A stretch of DNA of 64,000 bases, from the NCBI RefSeq assembly GCF_002865645.1, contig NW_020194554.1:124001-188000 (forward strand), given 5' to 3'. The DNA is from Hyaloscypha bicolor E (taxonomy: Eukaryota > Ascomycota > Leotiomycetes > Helotiales > Hyaloscyphaceae). The translations under genes were made by a program, and so were the position numbers. Below the pieces are notes generated by a model. That model worked only from the letters and a program-made list of their open reading frames with translations, was not told the DNA's origin and did not search any database. Below, one piece after another: positions 46,326 through 58,726 of the stretch (positions are counted from its first letter, which is position 1; each line of letters opens with the position of its first letter).

Positions 46326-48368
46326 ATGCAGCTTGCCGCTCGACATGCCAGGCTGTCAATTCTCTTCCCCTGTTCCCTAGCCCTCCCACATCTTGGAAAA
46401 CGATTTGACCCTGCCTTGGGGTGGCATTCATATCGCAGTATTCCCTCACAAGTATTTCGCTCTCAACGCGGCGAGAAAACACATACCGGCTTCAACCCGT
46501 TCTGTCGAGATTTCTCCACCCTTCGATACAACCCACTGGACTCATCGCAAAGCACGGGACCTTTCATTCGTTTGCTCGAACTCCATCCTGGAGGTGCTAG
46601 CAGTCAGGTCGAAGCTTCGTTGAAAGAAGTATCTCTATCTTCAGAGCTGGAATATGAAGCAGTTTCCTACTGTTGGGGCGATCCGAAAGATGTCAGCACA
46701 ATCCTTTGCAATGGGCAACAACTTCATGTACCTCGACGACTCAAAGTTGCGCTTCGAAATATGCGATATCTTGACAGAACAAGGATGCTATGGGCAGATG
46801 CAATTTGCATCAATCAGTCGGATAACGCGGAAAAGGAAAGCCAGGTACAGCTTATGCGGACAATTTTCTCAAACGCTCAGAGAACGCTCATCTTCCTCGG
46901 AGATGCCGAGGAAAAGCAAACACACAAGATGTCAAAATTCGCTCTCCGGACCATCCAATTTGGGCTGTCAATCTTCAAACGTCGAGTGGACTTGCTCGCC
47001 AGTCCTCAAGTCCGGGTTTGGGATGGAAATGACGGACGATGCCGCACCGTGGCTCCGTTCTCTTACGAATTCTACCTTGAGCTAATTGGAATGCTGCGAA
47101 TGCCCTGGTTCCAACGAGCCTGGGTTGTCCAGGAAGTCGCTGTGTCTGCAAAAGCAACAATTTTCTGGGGCTCATCTCAGTACGATTGGGAAGACGTGAT
47201 ACAGTCTCTGAAATTCATGTCTCAATTTAACTTCCCATTGGCGTTCATTGTTACCCTCGAGAATATCTCAACGATTGAGGAGGAGCGAACATTTTATAGA
47301 AAGGGACAAAACAGACTCAACGGAGTACTTTTGAGGCACCAGCGGTGCATGGCTACAGATCCGAGAGACAAGATCTATTCGTTTTGTGGACTTGTTGACA
47401 CGTCATCCGGCCACCACAATCCTGTTCGAATAAGTTACGAGGACGACGTAGGTACCATATACCGTGAAGTGGCGCTGAAGATATTGGGCGAAGATCAGTC
47501 TTTAGATTTATTGAGCCGGCCACCTTCGTTAGCGGGATCTCGCATGAACAATCTTCCTTCGTGGGTGCCTGACTGGAGTATTTCGTCGGCTTCAACATTG
47601 ACCTACGCCTGGGGCCACGGGCCCCTTTCACTCGCTGGTGCAGAACTCCCCAGTGCCCAGGAAACCCCTCGTTTTTCAGCATCTCGTGGAGCAAAATACT
47701 CTCCTAAGCTGTCCGGCGCCGATGCTCTTTTAGTCGAAGGCCACCAATTCGATAAAATTGTCGAGATAGGACCAATATTTGAGGGTGTACAGATCCCCCA
47801 CACCGTCAGGTCCCTTCCCGAGATCGCACGAGAATGGAAGCGCTGCCTCTCCACCCTTTACCGTGCACGAAATTTGTTCGTGCGCTGGCAGCAGGTCGCC
47901 GACGTACGCTCCCACGGACTCTACATAACTGGCGAAACCATGCGTGAAGCATTTCTTCAGACGCTCTCCGCGGCCGAGATAAACGACTCCGAGCGAGTTC
48001 GACTGGAATTGGAGCTCTGGGACAAAGGGACAAGTTTTCCGTTCGGACTCATGTATAGTGCTTTTGTCCTTGTTCGAAACTTTCTCACAAATAGGCCTTT
48101 CTTGCTATTTGAGATTCAGGGTCGTTATGCGTTGCATCGGAGGGTGGTGCGGACGCAGGGTGGATTGCTTGGTCTTGCTTCTCATGCTACGGAAGTTGGC
48201 GACGAGGTTGTGATTTGTAAGGGTTCAAGTGTCCCGTTGATTATGAGGAGGTGTGGGGAGGGCGAGGGCGAGGGAGAGGTTAGGCTTATTGGAGATGCAT
48301 ATGTTCATGGGATTATGAGAGGGGAGGCTTTTGATGATGACAAGTGTCAGAATATTCTCATCAAATGA
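46326..48368 (+). CDS. HET-domain (heterokaryon incompatibility) protein
   Basis: Intronless, 680 aa. The HET domain spans about residues 108-275 with all three hallmark blocks: YEAVSYCWGD (110-119), LWADAICINQSD (155-166) and MPWFQRAWVVQEV (259-271). HET domains trigger incompatibility-type programmed cell death and relate to TIR folds. Downstream is the usual long unclassified region (TDPRDKIYSFCGLV, LPSWVPDWS) and a C-terminal part with IGDAYVHGIMRGEAFDD, the conserved end of many HET proteins. There is no fused NACHT, ankyrin or WD40 domain. The first about 65 residues are unusual (Leu-rich, basic) and may be mis-started; the family normally begins near FSTLRYNPLDSS. Tail to tail with the FMO gene, 214 bp apart. 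Confidence 0.93.
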   Translation: MQLAARHARLSILFPCSLALPHLGKRFDPALGWHSYRSIPSQVFRSQRGEKTHTGFNPFCRDFSTLRYNPLDSSQSTGPFIRLLELHPGGASSQVEASLKEVSLSSELEYEAVSYCWGDPKDVSTILCNGQQLHVPRRLKVALRNMRYLDRTRMLWADAICINQSDNAEKESQVQLMRTIFSNAQRTLIFLGDAEEKQTHKMSKFALRTIQFGLSIFKRRVDLLASPQVRVWDGNDGRCRTVAPFSYEFYLELIGMLRMPWFQRAWVVQEVAVSAKATIFWGSSQYDWEDVIQSLKFMSQFNFPLAFIVTLENISTIEEERTFYRKGQNRLNGVLLRHQRCMATDPRDKIYSFCGLVDTSSGHHNPVRISYEDDVGTIYREVALKILGEDQSLDLLSRPPSLAGSRMNNLPSWVPDWSISSASTLTYAWGHGPLSLAGAELPSAQETPRFSASRGAKYSPKLSGADALLVEGHQFDKIVEIGPIFEGVQIPHTVRSLPEIAREWKRCLSTLYRARNLFVRWQQVADVRSHGLYITGETMREAFLQTLSAAEINDSERVRLELELWDKGTSFPFGLMYSAFVLVRNFLTNRPFLLFEIQGRYALHRRVVRTQGGLLGLASHATEVGDEVVICKGSSVPLIMRRCGEGEGEGEVRLIGDAYVHGIMRGEAFDDDKCQNILIK

Positions 48369-48582
48369 ATTTGTTAAGGAATGAATGGCTATTGCAATTC
48401 GAATTGTCATTTCTCGGCTCCCGCCCTTCAATCTTCGTCATCACTTCCATGCACATAGCATTCTCCTGTGAGGATATGGTGATTGTCAACCTTATACATT
48501 ATGGCTGACTGCTATTGCTGCTATTGGTAGTGCTCGTCGAATAACTTCAGAACCACTTAGTTATGGGTTATTGATCCCCCTT

Positions 48583-50355
48583 TCAATCTTTCTTCTTCTT
48601 CCCCGCCGCCTCCTTAAGCCTCTTCACCTCCGCATTGACATCTAGTACAGCTTGCCTAGCATCCTTCCACACAGCTCTCTTCCCAGTCTCGAATAGTCTA
48701 AACCCGTGTGAGGTTGCAGGACCATGCGCCAACGCCTTGTATAATTCCCGGTCCGACCACCAGAGCTTCCACGCCTTCCAACTCCAACCGATGTTGTCGT
48801 ACAGCGCAGTTCCCGCGGCGTCGTGGACGAAATACATCCACTGGATCGACGGAACTTCACCGCGATGCAGACCATGCGCTCGTGCGATTCGCTTTCCAAG
48901 CCACTCCTGATGTTTCCGTACCCAGGTATCCATGGAGGGTTTTGAGGGCAGGGACGAGTTACCCGCCCAGATTTGGGCTACGGCCATAGCCGCGAGTTCG
49001 CGCCCTGGGATTTGCGGTCCGTTGAGATGCACATTGCTGATGATGGCGACCGAGTCCGAATGCTCTAGTGGGAAGATACCCATGTAGAGATTTGGTAGGG
49101 GCGCTGCTTCTCCAGGGGCGTCGACGAACGTGAGGGCATCAGACAGCATCCCCATATCGTCGTAGTATCCGACACAGGTGGTGATTGCATCCACGTCATC
49201 TATCACCAAGCCGTCGTCCATCTCCACCCTCTTTGGTCCAAGAATACGCTTGATCCCTTGCGTAGATGTTACTTTTCCCTCTTTGATGAGTGGGATGAGA
49301 TCGTCATTGCACACGATGATGTGAACACCATCCCCAGTACTCGGCGACTGTGCCAAGCCCCATGCCGCCTTATTTTCACCCCAGTTCTCCTTGAAGTTGC
49401 TATCTATGGTGATGTCCATGATTTTGCCAAAAAGTGAGGGAAGGTGGGCTTCGATCCACCACATTATGGCGCAAACGGTTGGTGTCAAGAAGATATCGGT
49501 CGGCAGACCGTCCGCGCCGGAACGTTTGAATATCTTCGTTCCTCGCCTGTGGGAGAGGTACACTTTGTTTGCGTGGTGTACCAAGCTTATCGTGATGTCT
49601 CCAGCTGTGTTGCCAATTCCCAAGACCATGACGTTTTGGCCCTTGAAGTCCTCCAAATTTCTGACGTCCTGGGAGTGGAGAATGCGGCCAGCGAATTGGT
49701 CCTGTCCTTCGAACGCAACAGACTTCGGTTCGAGAAATCCACCGGTGGCCCAGACAATTTTATCGAATGATTTGGGTGCGTCAGGCTCGTCCGCGAAGGT
49801 CAGTTTCCACTTGGCTGTCCCGGCACTTTTCTCAAAGCGTGTGACAGTCTTGCCAAACTCAATGTTCTTGTAGAGGCCGAACTCCTTGGCATAAGATCTA
49901 AGATAGGAGCCCATTTGGGGTGCGGTCAAATAAGGTGGATAATCTGTGCGAGCGTGTTATCATCACGCTCACTTGATCTGGATTGAGAGGAGTCGCAAGC
50001 CCACCTTCTGATATTGGGAAATCGCTCAAGGCCAACTTTTCTCTCTGTATTAGCATACCCTGTTCTCCAGTCGCGAAAAGCTGATGCGCTACAAACCCCG
50101 AATTTGCTGTTGCACAACTGCGTTTCTTTCAATGCCGTGGTTATCGAACGATCTTCAGTCCATGTCCAGATCCCGCCCACATCCTTACGTCTCTCGAAGA
50201 GGGTGACGTCGAATCCCAACTCCCTAAGCTCTTTAAGAGCTGCCATTCCGGCTGGTCCTGAGACGCGCAGCATTAGTTATATCCGATTCGCGATATGTAA
50301 CTCTCAGCAACTCACCCCCACCAACTACAGCAACCTTTGTTTTACTACGATCCAT
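48583..50355 (-). CDS. Flavin-containing monooxygenase (FMO-like)
   Basis: Exons 50355-50316, 50257-50097, 50035-50005 and 49943-48583 give 530 aa. FAD site VAVVGGGPAGMAALKELREL is rebuilt across intron 1. A 31-nt micro-exon supplies LALSDFPISE between SKFG and DYPPYLTAPQMGSYLRSYAK. The second Rossmann site is VMVLGIGNTAGDI (NADPH), preceded by FAGRILHSQDV, which fits the FMO fingerprint FxGxxxHxxx(Y/F/W). Other landmarks are IVWATGGFLEPKSV and ITTCVGYYDD. It uses NADPH and O2 to oxygenate soft nucleophiles (N or S) or, in related enzymes, ketones. Substrate unknown. No secretion signal. The C-terminal lysine-rich end (AAGKKKKD) is odd but in frame. Length is typical. Confidence 0.9.
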
Positions 50356-53300
50356 ACTGCTCTTCAAGAATCGAACTGTCTCCCCGAAAATTTATACTTG
50401 GGTAATACTGGAAAGACATGAAGGTCCGGCGGCATGAGAGTTTAAATAGCCGCCCTTAAAGTAATGTTAACACCGGCTGACTGGTTGCGCCTGATGTAAG
50501 CTGATTTTTCCGAGCTAATTTTATAGGGCACAGAATACGAATTCTGCGCTTCGTCGCAAGGATTATTACCCCGCCTATAGATCTGCTTCGGGATTGTCCT
50601 TTACGCGTACGACAGCAAATGAAACGACAGCCCCGGGGGAGAGTTTCAATTATTGACCCTTAACACCAGTACGCCGTAGCAACCAGGCTGTGCAACGCTG
50701 AGTCGCAAATATCCGACAATGAAACCTCTCACTTGAAACAGAGGTTGACATCGGCATTCAACAAGAGTCGAGGCTGTCATCGTTAAGTCGGCTCTCGATT
50801 GGCGAGTTCGTAAAATACGACGCAAATTAGGAAAGCTATCTCCAGGGGGCAAAGGGGGAAGGCCCTTATCAGCACGCCAATCAAATACCCAATCTCCATC
50901 TTTTGACAAAAGAGGAACGCAGAATGAGAAAGCAGCCCTGGTCTTTTGCGGGACTCGGCGTAATATAGCGTGTATGCCACCTGGCAGATCTGATATGAGG
51001 ATTGGGATGGCGAGCCTCACGTTTCTGCGATATTTCGTTCAGTGTCGATCAAGATATAAGAACAGCGCGTCCACATTAGAATGCTACTATTTTCACTGCG
51101 TAGCCGACGACTAGCTGTTGCAATATTTAAAACACTAAACCACACAACCGTGGATCCCATTCACCGTTAAAACTAGCTGGCTACCATGGCCTCGGAATTG
51201 TTTCATTTCTACTTTGAAGAAAGTGACGATCTTCCGCCCAAACGAGTGGGTTGTCCTTTTCCAGTGTTGGGAGTGAGATATGCAGACCTTCGGTCAAGGC
51301 TGGATATAATGGGGAAAATAATTGACTGCGCCATTGTCAAACAGGTTATTGAAAGTGACGTCAACGTCAGCTTACCAATTTCTCATTTCTGCACGTCAGC
51401 TGATTGGTCATGCGTTACCTGACAAATCACGCTACCATGTATATATATGCCCCCAAGCCCTTGACTTGAAGGGCTAGCTGCTATTGCCAATAAATGTCCA
51501 TTCCAACACAGGTTCCTACTGCTTTATAACTTCAAAACGAAATCACATGAGTGAGGAATTTACTCAACAGAATCTTCGTTAGCTGCTTTAAGTATATCAC
51601 GGATCTCACATGGCAAGCTCTTGACATATCCTCTCCTTTAGATCATCCCCTAAACCAGGATCATCCATAGAAACAAAAGAAGTGGCTCTTGGAGAATTAC
51701 TAGTTCTGATACCAGAAGCACATCTGGGTGCAACAAGAATGTCTTGCAGCCTGATCTCAAGTGTCCTGCATGTTGCGGGACTCAATTGTCTCACTGCTCC
51801 CATTCCCTCATAACGGAATATACCAACGACCAGCGAGGAAACTTATCTTGAGCTAATTTTAAGTGCATTGAGCAAATTTCTAGACCAGAGCAAGAAACGA
51901 GTCGACCTCGAAGTCTCGAATGAATACATGAGGACGTTCTCCAAGCCGTGCGGATATTGGTCGAATCATTATCGTACAGGCCTCGTTCCAGTGCCTTGAA
52001 GAAATCGGCCATAGTGGCGTTTGACTGTCAGGACAACGCCCAGTTCCGCTTTTGATATCCAAGAGCATAGTTAGCACAAATACGAAGATGGCAAGTCGGG
52101 GTGCTTACATCCGTCGTAGCTTCTCTGGAAGCGGCTGAGCTTTTGAGGATCGTGTATGTTGCGATCTCTTTCGCTGCCTTCCAAGATCGTTTGCGAGCAC
52201 AGAAGGTCTTTGCAGCATGGTAGATTCTTGCATGAGGGCAACTCGCCCCACAGATAATTGTGTGAATCCAGGTGTCGCGGGACACAGAGGTCCCAATCGT
52301 GGGCTGAGTCATGAAGGTGGCGCTGTCAGGTTGTTGTACGCGAGTGATGAGGGGCATCAGTTCTGTTGAAATTGGTACGCTACCATAGCTAGCTCACCAG
52401 TCCTTCCAGCACCAGGTTCAACCACTAATTTAGGGTTCTCCACTCTCATTTGTCATGCGTCACTCGCTGAGCTTACCAAGCTTACTAGTATATCGTCATT
52501 TTGATTACTTTTGATTTATCAGCTGATTAATAATGTATCGGAGAAAGCGGGCTCGGCATCACCGGTATCGCGAAGGGTAGTGGGAATAAATCCCTTACTT
52601 TGGACACTTTTCCTCTGTTTTTACACTTCACTCTCCTGTATCTAGTCATTCTACAGATTGTCAAACTCCAATATATCGATTTTCCATCAATAAATCGATC
52701 GCTTTCCAATAAGTTCTTCGGCGCAGATAAGACGATCTACTTCTACCGAGACACGAATCCTTGTGCATCTGGGCGGAATATACTCGCAGTGGACACCAGT
52801 GGACTTCTTGGTCTAAAGCCAAGGCCATGTAATGCCTTCACAGTCAGCCGGAAGCATATGAATGGTTCATGAACCGTGTGTTACCATAAGATAGAATAGA
52901 TCAGAGGAATATTGTGTACTATATTGCACAGGCCGCGTTTTGAGACTAGTATTCGTGAAAACCCTGCCAGTGGTGTTGTGAGATTTCTATTTCCTCATTT
53001 CTGACCTGTTCCAAGTATACTTTTGGTTCCAAGGTTTAGAGCGCTACCTACACCTACATTCGGGAGATCCAAGGCTCCGTACTTGGTACTGTACCAAGGT
53101 CGACTTCTGTACCACTAGCTCTGTTCAGGCGAAGACGTTCACCCATGATCTGTAAACACCATGTCTTGAAATTCAATGCACTATAGGCAGTTCTTTTATG
53201 CTAGTTAAGACGGCCAAACGATTCCTCCACATTAATATGGAGTGAAAGAGCACTCGCCATTAAGGTCAGCTTTGAATCGGGCATACCGGTAGTTGTAGAT

Positions 53301-54633
53301 TGTATCCCTCCGCTTTCCTAATCCATAGTCGAACCCCGGCCCAAGATATGCCATCATGTGATTTAGTTGCATTGATATGGGCGGACGTCAGGACGCACAG
53401 GCAACCACAAACTAATCTATGGTCTCTGTGCGAGGTATTGGTAACGTGGAAAAGTGGACGATGCGACGAGCGCCAAGGATTGTCCTTGGTTGCAATGGCG
53501 GGTGATTTGAGATCCACTCACTGGGACGATCAATATCCGCCGTCGAAGCCTCAGAATTGGCTTCTTGGCAGGATAATAATGAAGGATTTCCGGTGCTAGA
53601 AGCAAGTTCCAAAGTCTATGACTCCATGTTGTAGGCCGACTTTTGCGATTCCCTCGTAGCCTCTCCTTAACTTGGTAAGCACTCGTCATGACGTGGGACT
53701 TGATTGTCTTTCACTGATATGAATTGCTGAAGCCATCAACGAACTGCATTGGTATTGCCCCACTTCTTTATAATATTATGTACGATGGATACTTGCTTCA
53801 CTAACTGCCTATCTGGGATCTGTCTGATCCATCGCTGCTTCCTTCCCATTTTTTCTGTCTCCTAAACGCCAAGTCGCTTGTCTGTGTCTTTGCCATCTTT
53901 CGCCCGGAGCATCCCCTCGCTTATAATTAAACTCAATCCAAACACTTCCAAAATTTAACGCCTCTTCAAACATCAAGTCTCTTTTACTTAAGTCCAATAG
54001 TGACTGCGACTGCTTTTTATCTTTGTCATTTTATATTATATGTTGCTGGTGTCGTGGTCATTGAGAACTTTTGAAGTGTTCCGAATGAGGTTGGTTATTA
54101 CCTAGAATGGCCGCGCAGAAGATACTCGGTTAGTCGCTCCTACTCGCAGGAGTCCTTACTTCAATCCCAATTTAGCACTAGACGCTAGATTTTTTGGCCT
54201 AAGATTTGGCGTTCTCACCAAATTCAGCCTCTTTCTTCAATAAATCCCATGACCATACAGTCGCCGGATCAAGGATAAAAATCGAGTGTGGCTGACTTGA
54301 GAGACCTACAACCAAAATCTCAGTCGACATAATCTATGGCACTCCGAGCCGCTGGCTATTTTGTGCGCCTTGCACCGAAAGGCAGCGCATATTACTTTCG
54401 ACCTCCCTTTAAAAGCCTTGAATTCTTACAATCCAACAATGAGATCATTTTCCGCGCGAATTAAAGTATGTTTGGACAAAAGACTATCATCTTACATTCT
54501 TGCTATCTTGCATTGAATTATCTACACAGAAAGAGTGAATCGAGCGCAGCTGTCTCGAGGGAAAGAATTCTCCAGAAAATAATGCCTACACACATCCCAC
54601 TTCTCCCTCAAACACCTCCATTCAACATGGCGC
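50356..54633. other. Gene-poor tract, about 4.3 kb
   Basis: No intact gene supported. A 78-codon frame at 51186-51422 (+) begins in a good context (ACCATGGCC) but matches nothing I know. Minus-strand frames at 51606-52357 have a Cys/His/Trp pattern faintly like a MYND finger, but in broken frames. The tract is probably old decayed coding DNA. Confidence 0.45.
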
Positions 54634-55373
54634 TCAGCTGACCTGCATATTGGTAGACCCCGCGGCATTACCCCATCCTTCTGTAGCCACAACCTGGTAT
54701 TTATATGATCCCAACTTCATTCCAAGCTTAGCCCACGCATTGAAGTGATTCGCAGTTGTGACGGTGCCGCTGCTTCGTTTGTTCTTTCGGATGGAGATAT
54801 ACTGTTGGAATGTTGCTGTGCCTTGAATGGAAGGCTGGTTGGTTTGTTGATGCTGATAGATGTCGTAGTTTGATCCGTCACTTGTGACTGTGCCCTTATA
54901 TGTTCCACCGGAGTAACTAGTGTAGGTCTCTTGAATGTAGTACTCAACAAGTGGGTTGGTCGTCCAGCCGTAAACAGCTAGAAGGATTGTTCCTGAAGTA
55001 GCTTGGTGGGTGCCAGAAAGTTTGATGTTGCTGAAAGGTGTCAGTATAGTTTCTCAACCCGAAATAATCAAGTGCATTACCGGGCAGATCCAGTGGTCCA
55101 ACCTTTTCCCACGACGAAATCTTGTGCGCCAGAAAATTTGACCGAGTATCCGTTTGAGCTTGGAGAGTAGTTGACATTCCCCCCAGTCTCGTAGTTTTGA
55201 TTGTAGTCTTGGCGAGCCATAAACATGCTAAGATTCCCAAAGAAGTCGAACTCTGGGATACGCTCCTCAAGATCCCTGGTGTAAAGAGGAGCAGGCTCTG
55301 TAGGAGCTCCCAGAGAAAGAGGAAGTCCGGCAATGACATAGAGGGCAATAGCGAGATAATTGAATGCAATCAT
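54634..55373 (-). CDS. Secreted GH11 endo-1,4-beta-xylanase
   Basis: Exons 55373-55081 and 55030-54634 (intron 50 nt, GTAATG..TTCAG) give 229 aa. Signal [22 protein letters not shown], then a propeptide to about residue 50. The GH11 jelly-roll signatures are [26 protein letters not shown] (nucleophile Glu), [52 protein letters not shown] and [13 protein letters not shown] (acid/base Glu). The residue before FVVGKGW is Asp, the form linked to acidic pH optimum; Asn is found in alkaline enzymes. QYW is replaced by QYI in the usual QYWSVR segment. Both catalytic Glu are present, so it is probably active on arabinoxylan in plant walls. No CBM. Confidence 0.95.
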
Positions 55374-57570
55374 GGTAGTGGCGGTAATTTGACACTGGGG
55401 ACTTGAGGTGCTGTGGCCTGTGGTAGTATCAGAGTAACCAACTCATGGTGGCCTTATATGTAGTTGAAAGATTGGCTGGCATGTCTACGGCAAAACTCTT
55501 TTCAAGTTGCCACCAATCCTGAGGTTGCATTGAATCGTTGAGTAGATGAGTTTCTTCCTGAATTGGACTTCCCCGAGGTGGTGTGATTAGGAAGTGCTGC
55601 AGAGCATGGACGGTCACACAGCCCCCTTTACAGGCTCGCAGGCCGCCTAACAAGGCGATGAGGTAAAATCTAATTCCTAATCACAATAGACGGTAATAAA
55701 ACTGGTGATATAAGGTTAACGGGCCCCCTTTCGCGATCTACCCCTGGAAGATACGGCGCCAGATCTTCAACAGACTTCCATCAACACGTTTCGACTCCAA
55801 CCAAATCCTCATCTTCCTAGAAACCCCTTGACATTTGAATTCATCAGAGTCCAGATTTGTGTGAAAAGAAGAGCAACTTGCTCAGGAAAGTTTCTACGAT
55901 TAAAGGATCTTTCAGAATTCCGTATCAGGACGACAAATGTGATAATCACGCAACATGCAGCATGGCAATTATATCACGCATGGTTTCCAGATACTCATTT
56001 CAGGCAATTCTCAATGGCCAACAATCAGACATCACAAGACCCATTTGTGGGTAGGTCTACTTAAGAGGCCAGACGAAACTAACCCGATGGAAATATGTGT
56101 CCGGCGAGCCGCAGATGTCACAGGGCTAATTGTTATGTTGAGCCGGACACAGGATCCTCTGCCTTTAGGCACATTCGGTCTTGAAACAAACTAAGTTCTG
56201 ATTTGGGTGAAGTTGGTTTAGGCATTCGGCTCGCTCAGAGGCTTGCAGCTCGGTATTACGATCCCTGTGGGTTTAAACGCGGGGTAGAGCAGAAACCTAT
56301 GGTTTGTTAACTTGTCACTCAGTGGTTGGTTTGGTCTGCACGCGGTGATGCATCCCGGCCATAGCTGGAAAGGACCACGTCGCCATGCTTGTAAAGTGGG
56401 AGTTCACGATAGGCAAGACGGATAAAGTCTATCTGGCCTCAAATGGAACCCCTTTGAAGGAGTTCCTCCTTCCGAGCTTGCAGACTTATCAATTACAGCC
56501 AAGAATACAAAATCACGCTGACTGCAGACGCTGAAAATTTCCTCCAGTCATAGAGCACCGCAACACAGATTTGCGAATTCAGGATTGCTCAGTTCTAGCG
56601 CCCATCGTGCTATCTCGATTGCTCTCCCAAAACTCTGGCAATAAGAGATTGCACACTTCGAAGGTTGGCCGATGGAGAGCTTGTATTATGGATTTTAGAC
56701 GTCTCTGCACTATGATAACCCTGCTTTCTCAAGGCGAACTTCCTTAATGTTAGCATCTTCCACCACCACCACCAACGTTTTGATGCCACTTCATGCCTTC
56801 AACTGCAAGAGCAAGGCCACACTTAACCTCTACTGGCCTTAACACATGTGTAGCATTCCAACACTCTTCGATAAATTGGCTGTTGATGAGTAAGTTTCTA
56901 CCTTTCCTTGATTGTTGGTTTGCTGAATTTCTTCCAGGCATATGAAGATTATTCTGACGAGTAATTCAAAATCAACAAATCAAGTGACCCTTCAAACTGA
57001 TGGTAAACAAGAATTCAAGTCCAAGAAGGAGAACACATCACCACTAAGTCAAGATATACTGTTGGCAGCAACAGTGGGATCCAGCAAATATCTATCAAGA
57101 AAGGCCATCGCTTTTCCGTGCCCTCCAGAAGTTAAATCGGATTTCTCACCAATGGTCGTCGTTGAGTTAGGAGTTGCTCACTTGTTGGGGGCCACAGGAT
57201 CGTCAGGCGATTGACAATAATACGGCTCCACTTCACCCCGCACCCCCTATTTTTGTCCAATGCCAAGCGAAAAGCCAAGGACGCCCATACTGGGAATAAC
57301 CCGAGACACTGTCTCGATTCGCTCAAAAGAACTTCTCTCCCTGCGGCCAAGACACGGCAGTCTTGACGCCTAAGCGGATTTATTCGAGGGGAGGCAAGAT
57401 GCATTGGATGAGGCTTGAAGGATGCAGACGGATTGGAGAACGTCTCAGAATCTGGGCGCAGGGCTGAAAGCAGGTAATTTCAAACCTCCCTTTTAAAATT
57501 CGTCTTTTATTTCCCTCCTTCCCTCTCCTTCTTCTCTCTCATTTCGTACCAATACACATTGATTTACAAA
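55374..57570. other. Divergent intergenic region of two glycosidase genes
   Basis: 2.2 kb between GH11 (-) and GH17 (+). A CT-rich leader lies at about 57507-57541 before the GH17 ATG. Short frames such as 56942-57214 (+) show no family resemblance. No gene supported. Confidence 0.5.
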
Positions 57571-58726
57571 ATGCGTCTCCTACTCCTCTTCACCCTTGCG
57601 AGCTGTGTCTCGGCCCAAAAAATCTACCAAGGTTTCAACACTGGCGCCTTCTTCACCTCCTCCAAACCCAAAGCCCAATCCGACTTCGAGGCTGAATTCA
57701 ACACCGCTCAATCCCTCCACTACTCCCCAGGTGTCTTCTCTTCCGCCCGCCTCTACACCTGCATCCAAGCCGGAACCACCAATACACCCATTGAAGCTTT
57801 CCAAGCAGCCATAAACACCAACACGTCTCTTCTGCTCGGAATCTGGTGTTCCGGTACAACATCCATTGACAATGAAATCGCGGCTCTCAAATCAGCAATT
57901 GACAAATTTGGGACCAAGCTCAAGGATTTGGTCGTGGGCCTAAGTGTAGGAAGTGAAGATCTTTACCGTCTTTCCAAGAGCGGAATCGAGAACAAAGCCG
58001 GAGTTGGCGCTGGCCCCTCCACCATTATCCCATTCATCCAGTCCGCACGAAGCGGTCTCGCTGGTACCATCCTCTCCAGCATTCCCATCGGACATGTGGA
58101 TTCCTGGTCCGCATGGTCCAACACCTCGAATTCAGCAGTCATTAATGAGGTTGATTTCCTCGGTATGGACTTGTATCCGTATTATGAGAAGGATATCGAT
58201 AATCGGATTGAGAATGCGGAACAGATCTTTGAGAAGTTGCATAATAAGACCACAGCGGTGGCAGGCGGGAAACCCGTCTGGATTACGGAGACTGGGTGGC
58301 CTGTTTCGGGACCCGTGAGTGGCAATGCGACAGCGAGTGTGGACAATGCGAGGACTTTTTGGGATATCATCGCTTGTAAGTATTTGGGAAGGAATAATGT
58401 TTGGTGGTATACATTGAGAGACGCCGATCCTAGTATTGCCGAGAAGTATGTCGTTCCCTCAATTGTGTTCTCGATCCCTGATGTGCTGTAAGTGTTCTAG
58501 AACAAGGTGTTAATTGTGAGATAGGTTTGCGATTTCGAAGGACTTGAGTGCTGACACGACATTCAATCTTACATGTCCTGCTGCTAGTGGAGCACCAGCG
58601 AGCGTCAACACGGATCTGTCGAAGGGTGTGCAAAGCACAAAAAAGAATGCTGCTATGAGATCTGTCGAGGAGATGGGATACACGGCTGTTTTCGTCCTCT
58701 GCGGAGTAATGGGATTTCTTCTGTAA
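57571..58726 (+). CDS. GH17 glucan 1,3-beta-glucosidase/transglucosylase-type wall protein, probably GPI-anchored
   Basis: Exons 57571-58487 and 58525-58726 give 372 aa; the intron is only 37 nt. Signal peptide MRLLLLFTLASCVSA. GH17 landmarks are KIYQGFNTGAFF at the mature start, DLVVGLSVGSEDLYR (acid/base Glu), NEVDFLGMDLYPYYE, VWITETGWPVSG (nucleophile Glu) and NVWWYTLRDADPS. The second exon adds AISKDLSADTTFNLTCP, a spacer and a hydrophobic end GYTAVFVLCGVMGFLL, consistent with a GPI signal. Such proteins remodel beta-1,3-glucan in the fungal cell wall. Several N-glycosylation sites. The intron is unusually short, but splicing is required to reach the hydrophobic tail in frame. Confidence 0.93.

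Noticed and set aside
40141..50355. Secondary-metabolite gene cluster
   Set aside because: Regulator, FMO and SnoaL-type genes are present, but there is no backbone synthase, and HET and fragment genes interrupt the run.
51606..52357. Minus-strand frames with a faint MYND-finger-like Cys/Trp pattern
   Set aside because: Key cysteines are missing and frames are broken; too weak to name even as a pseudogene.
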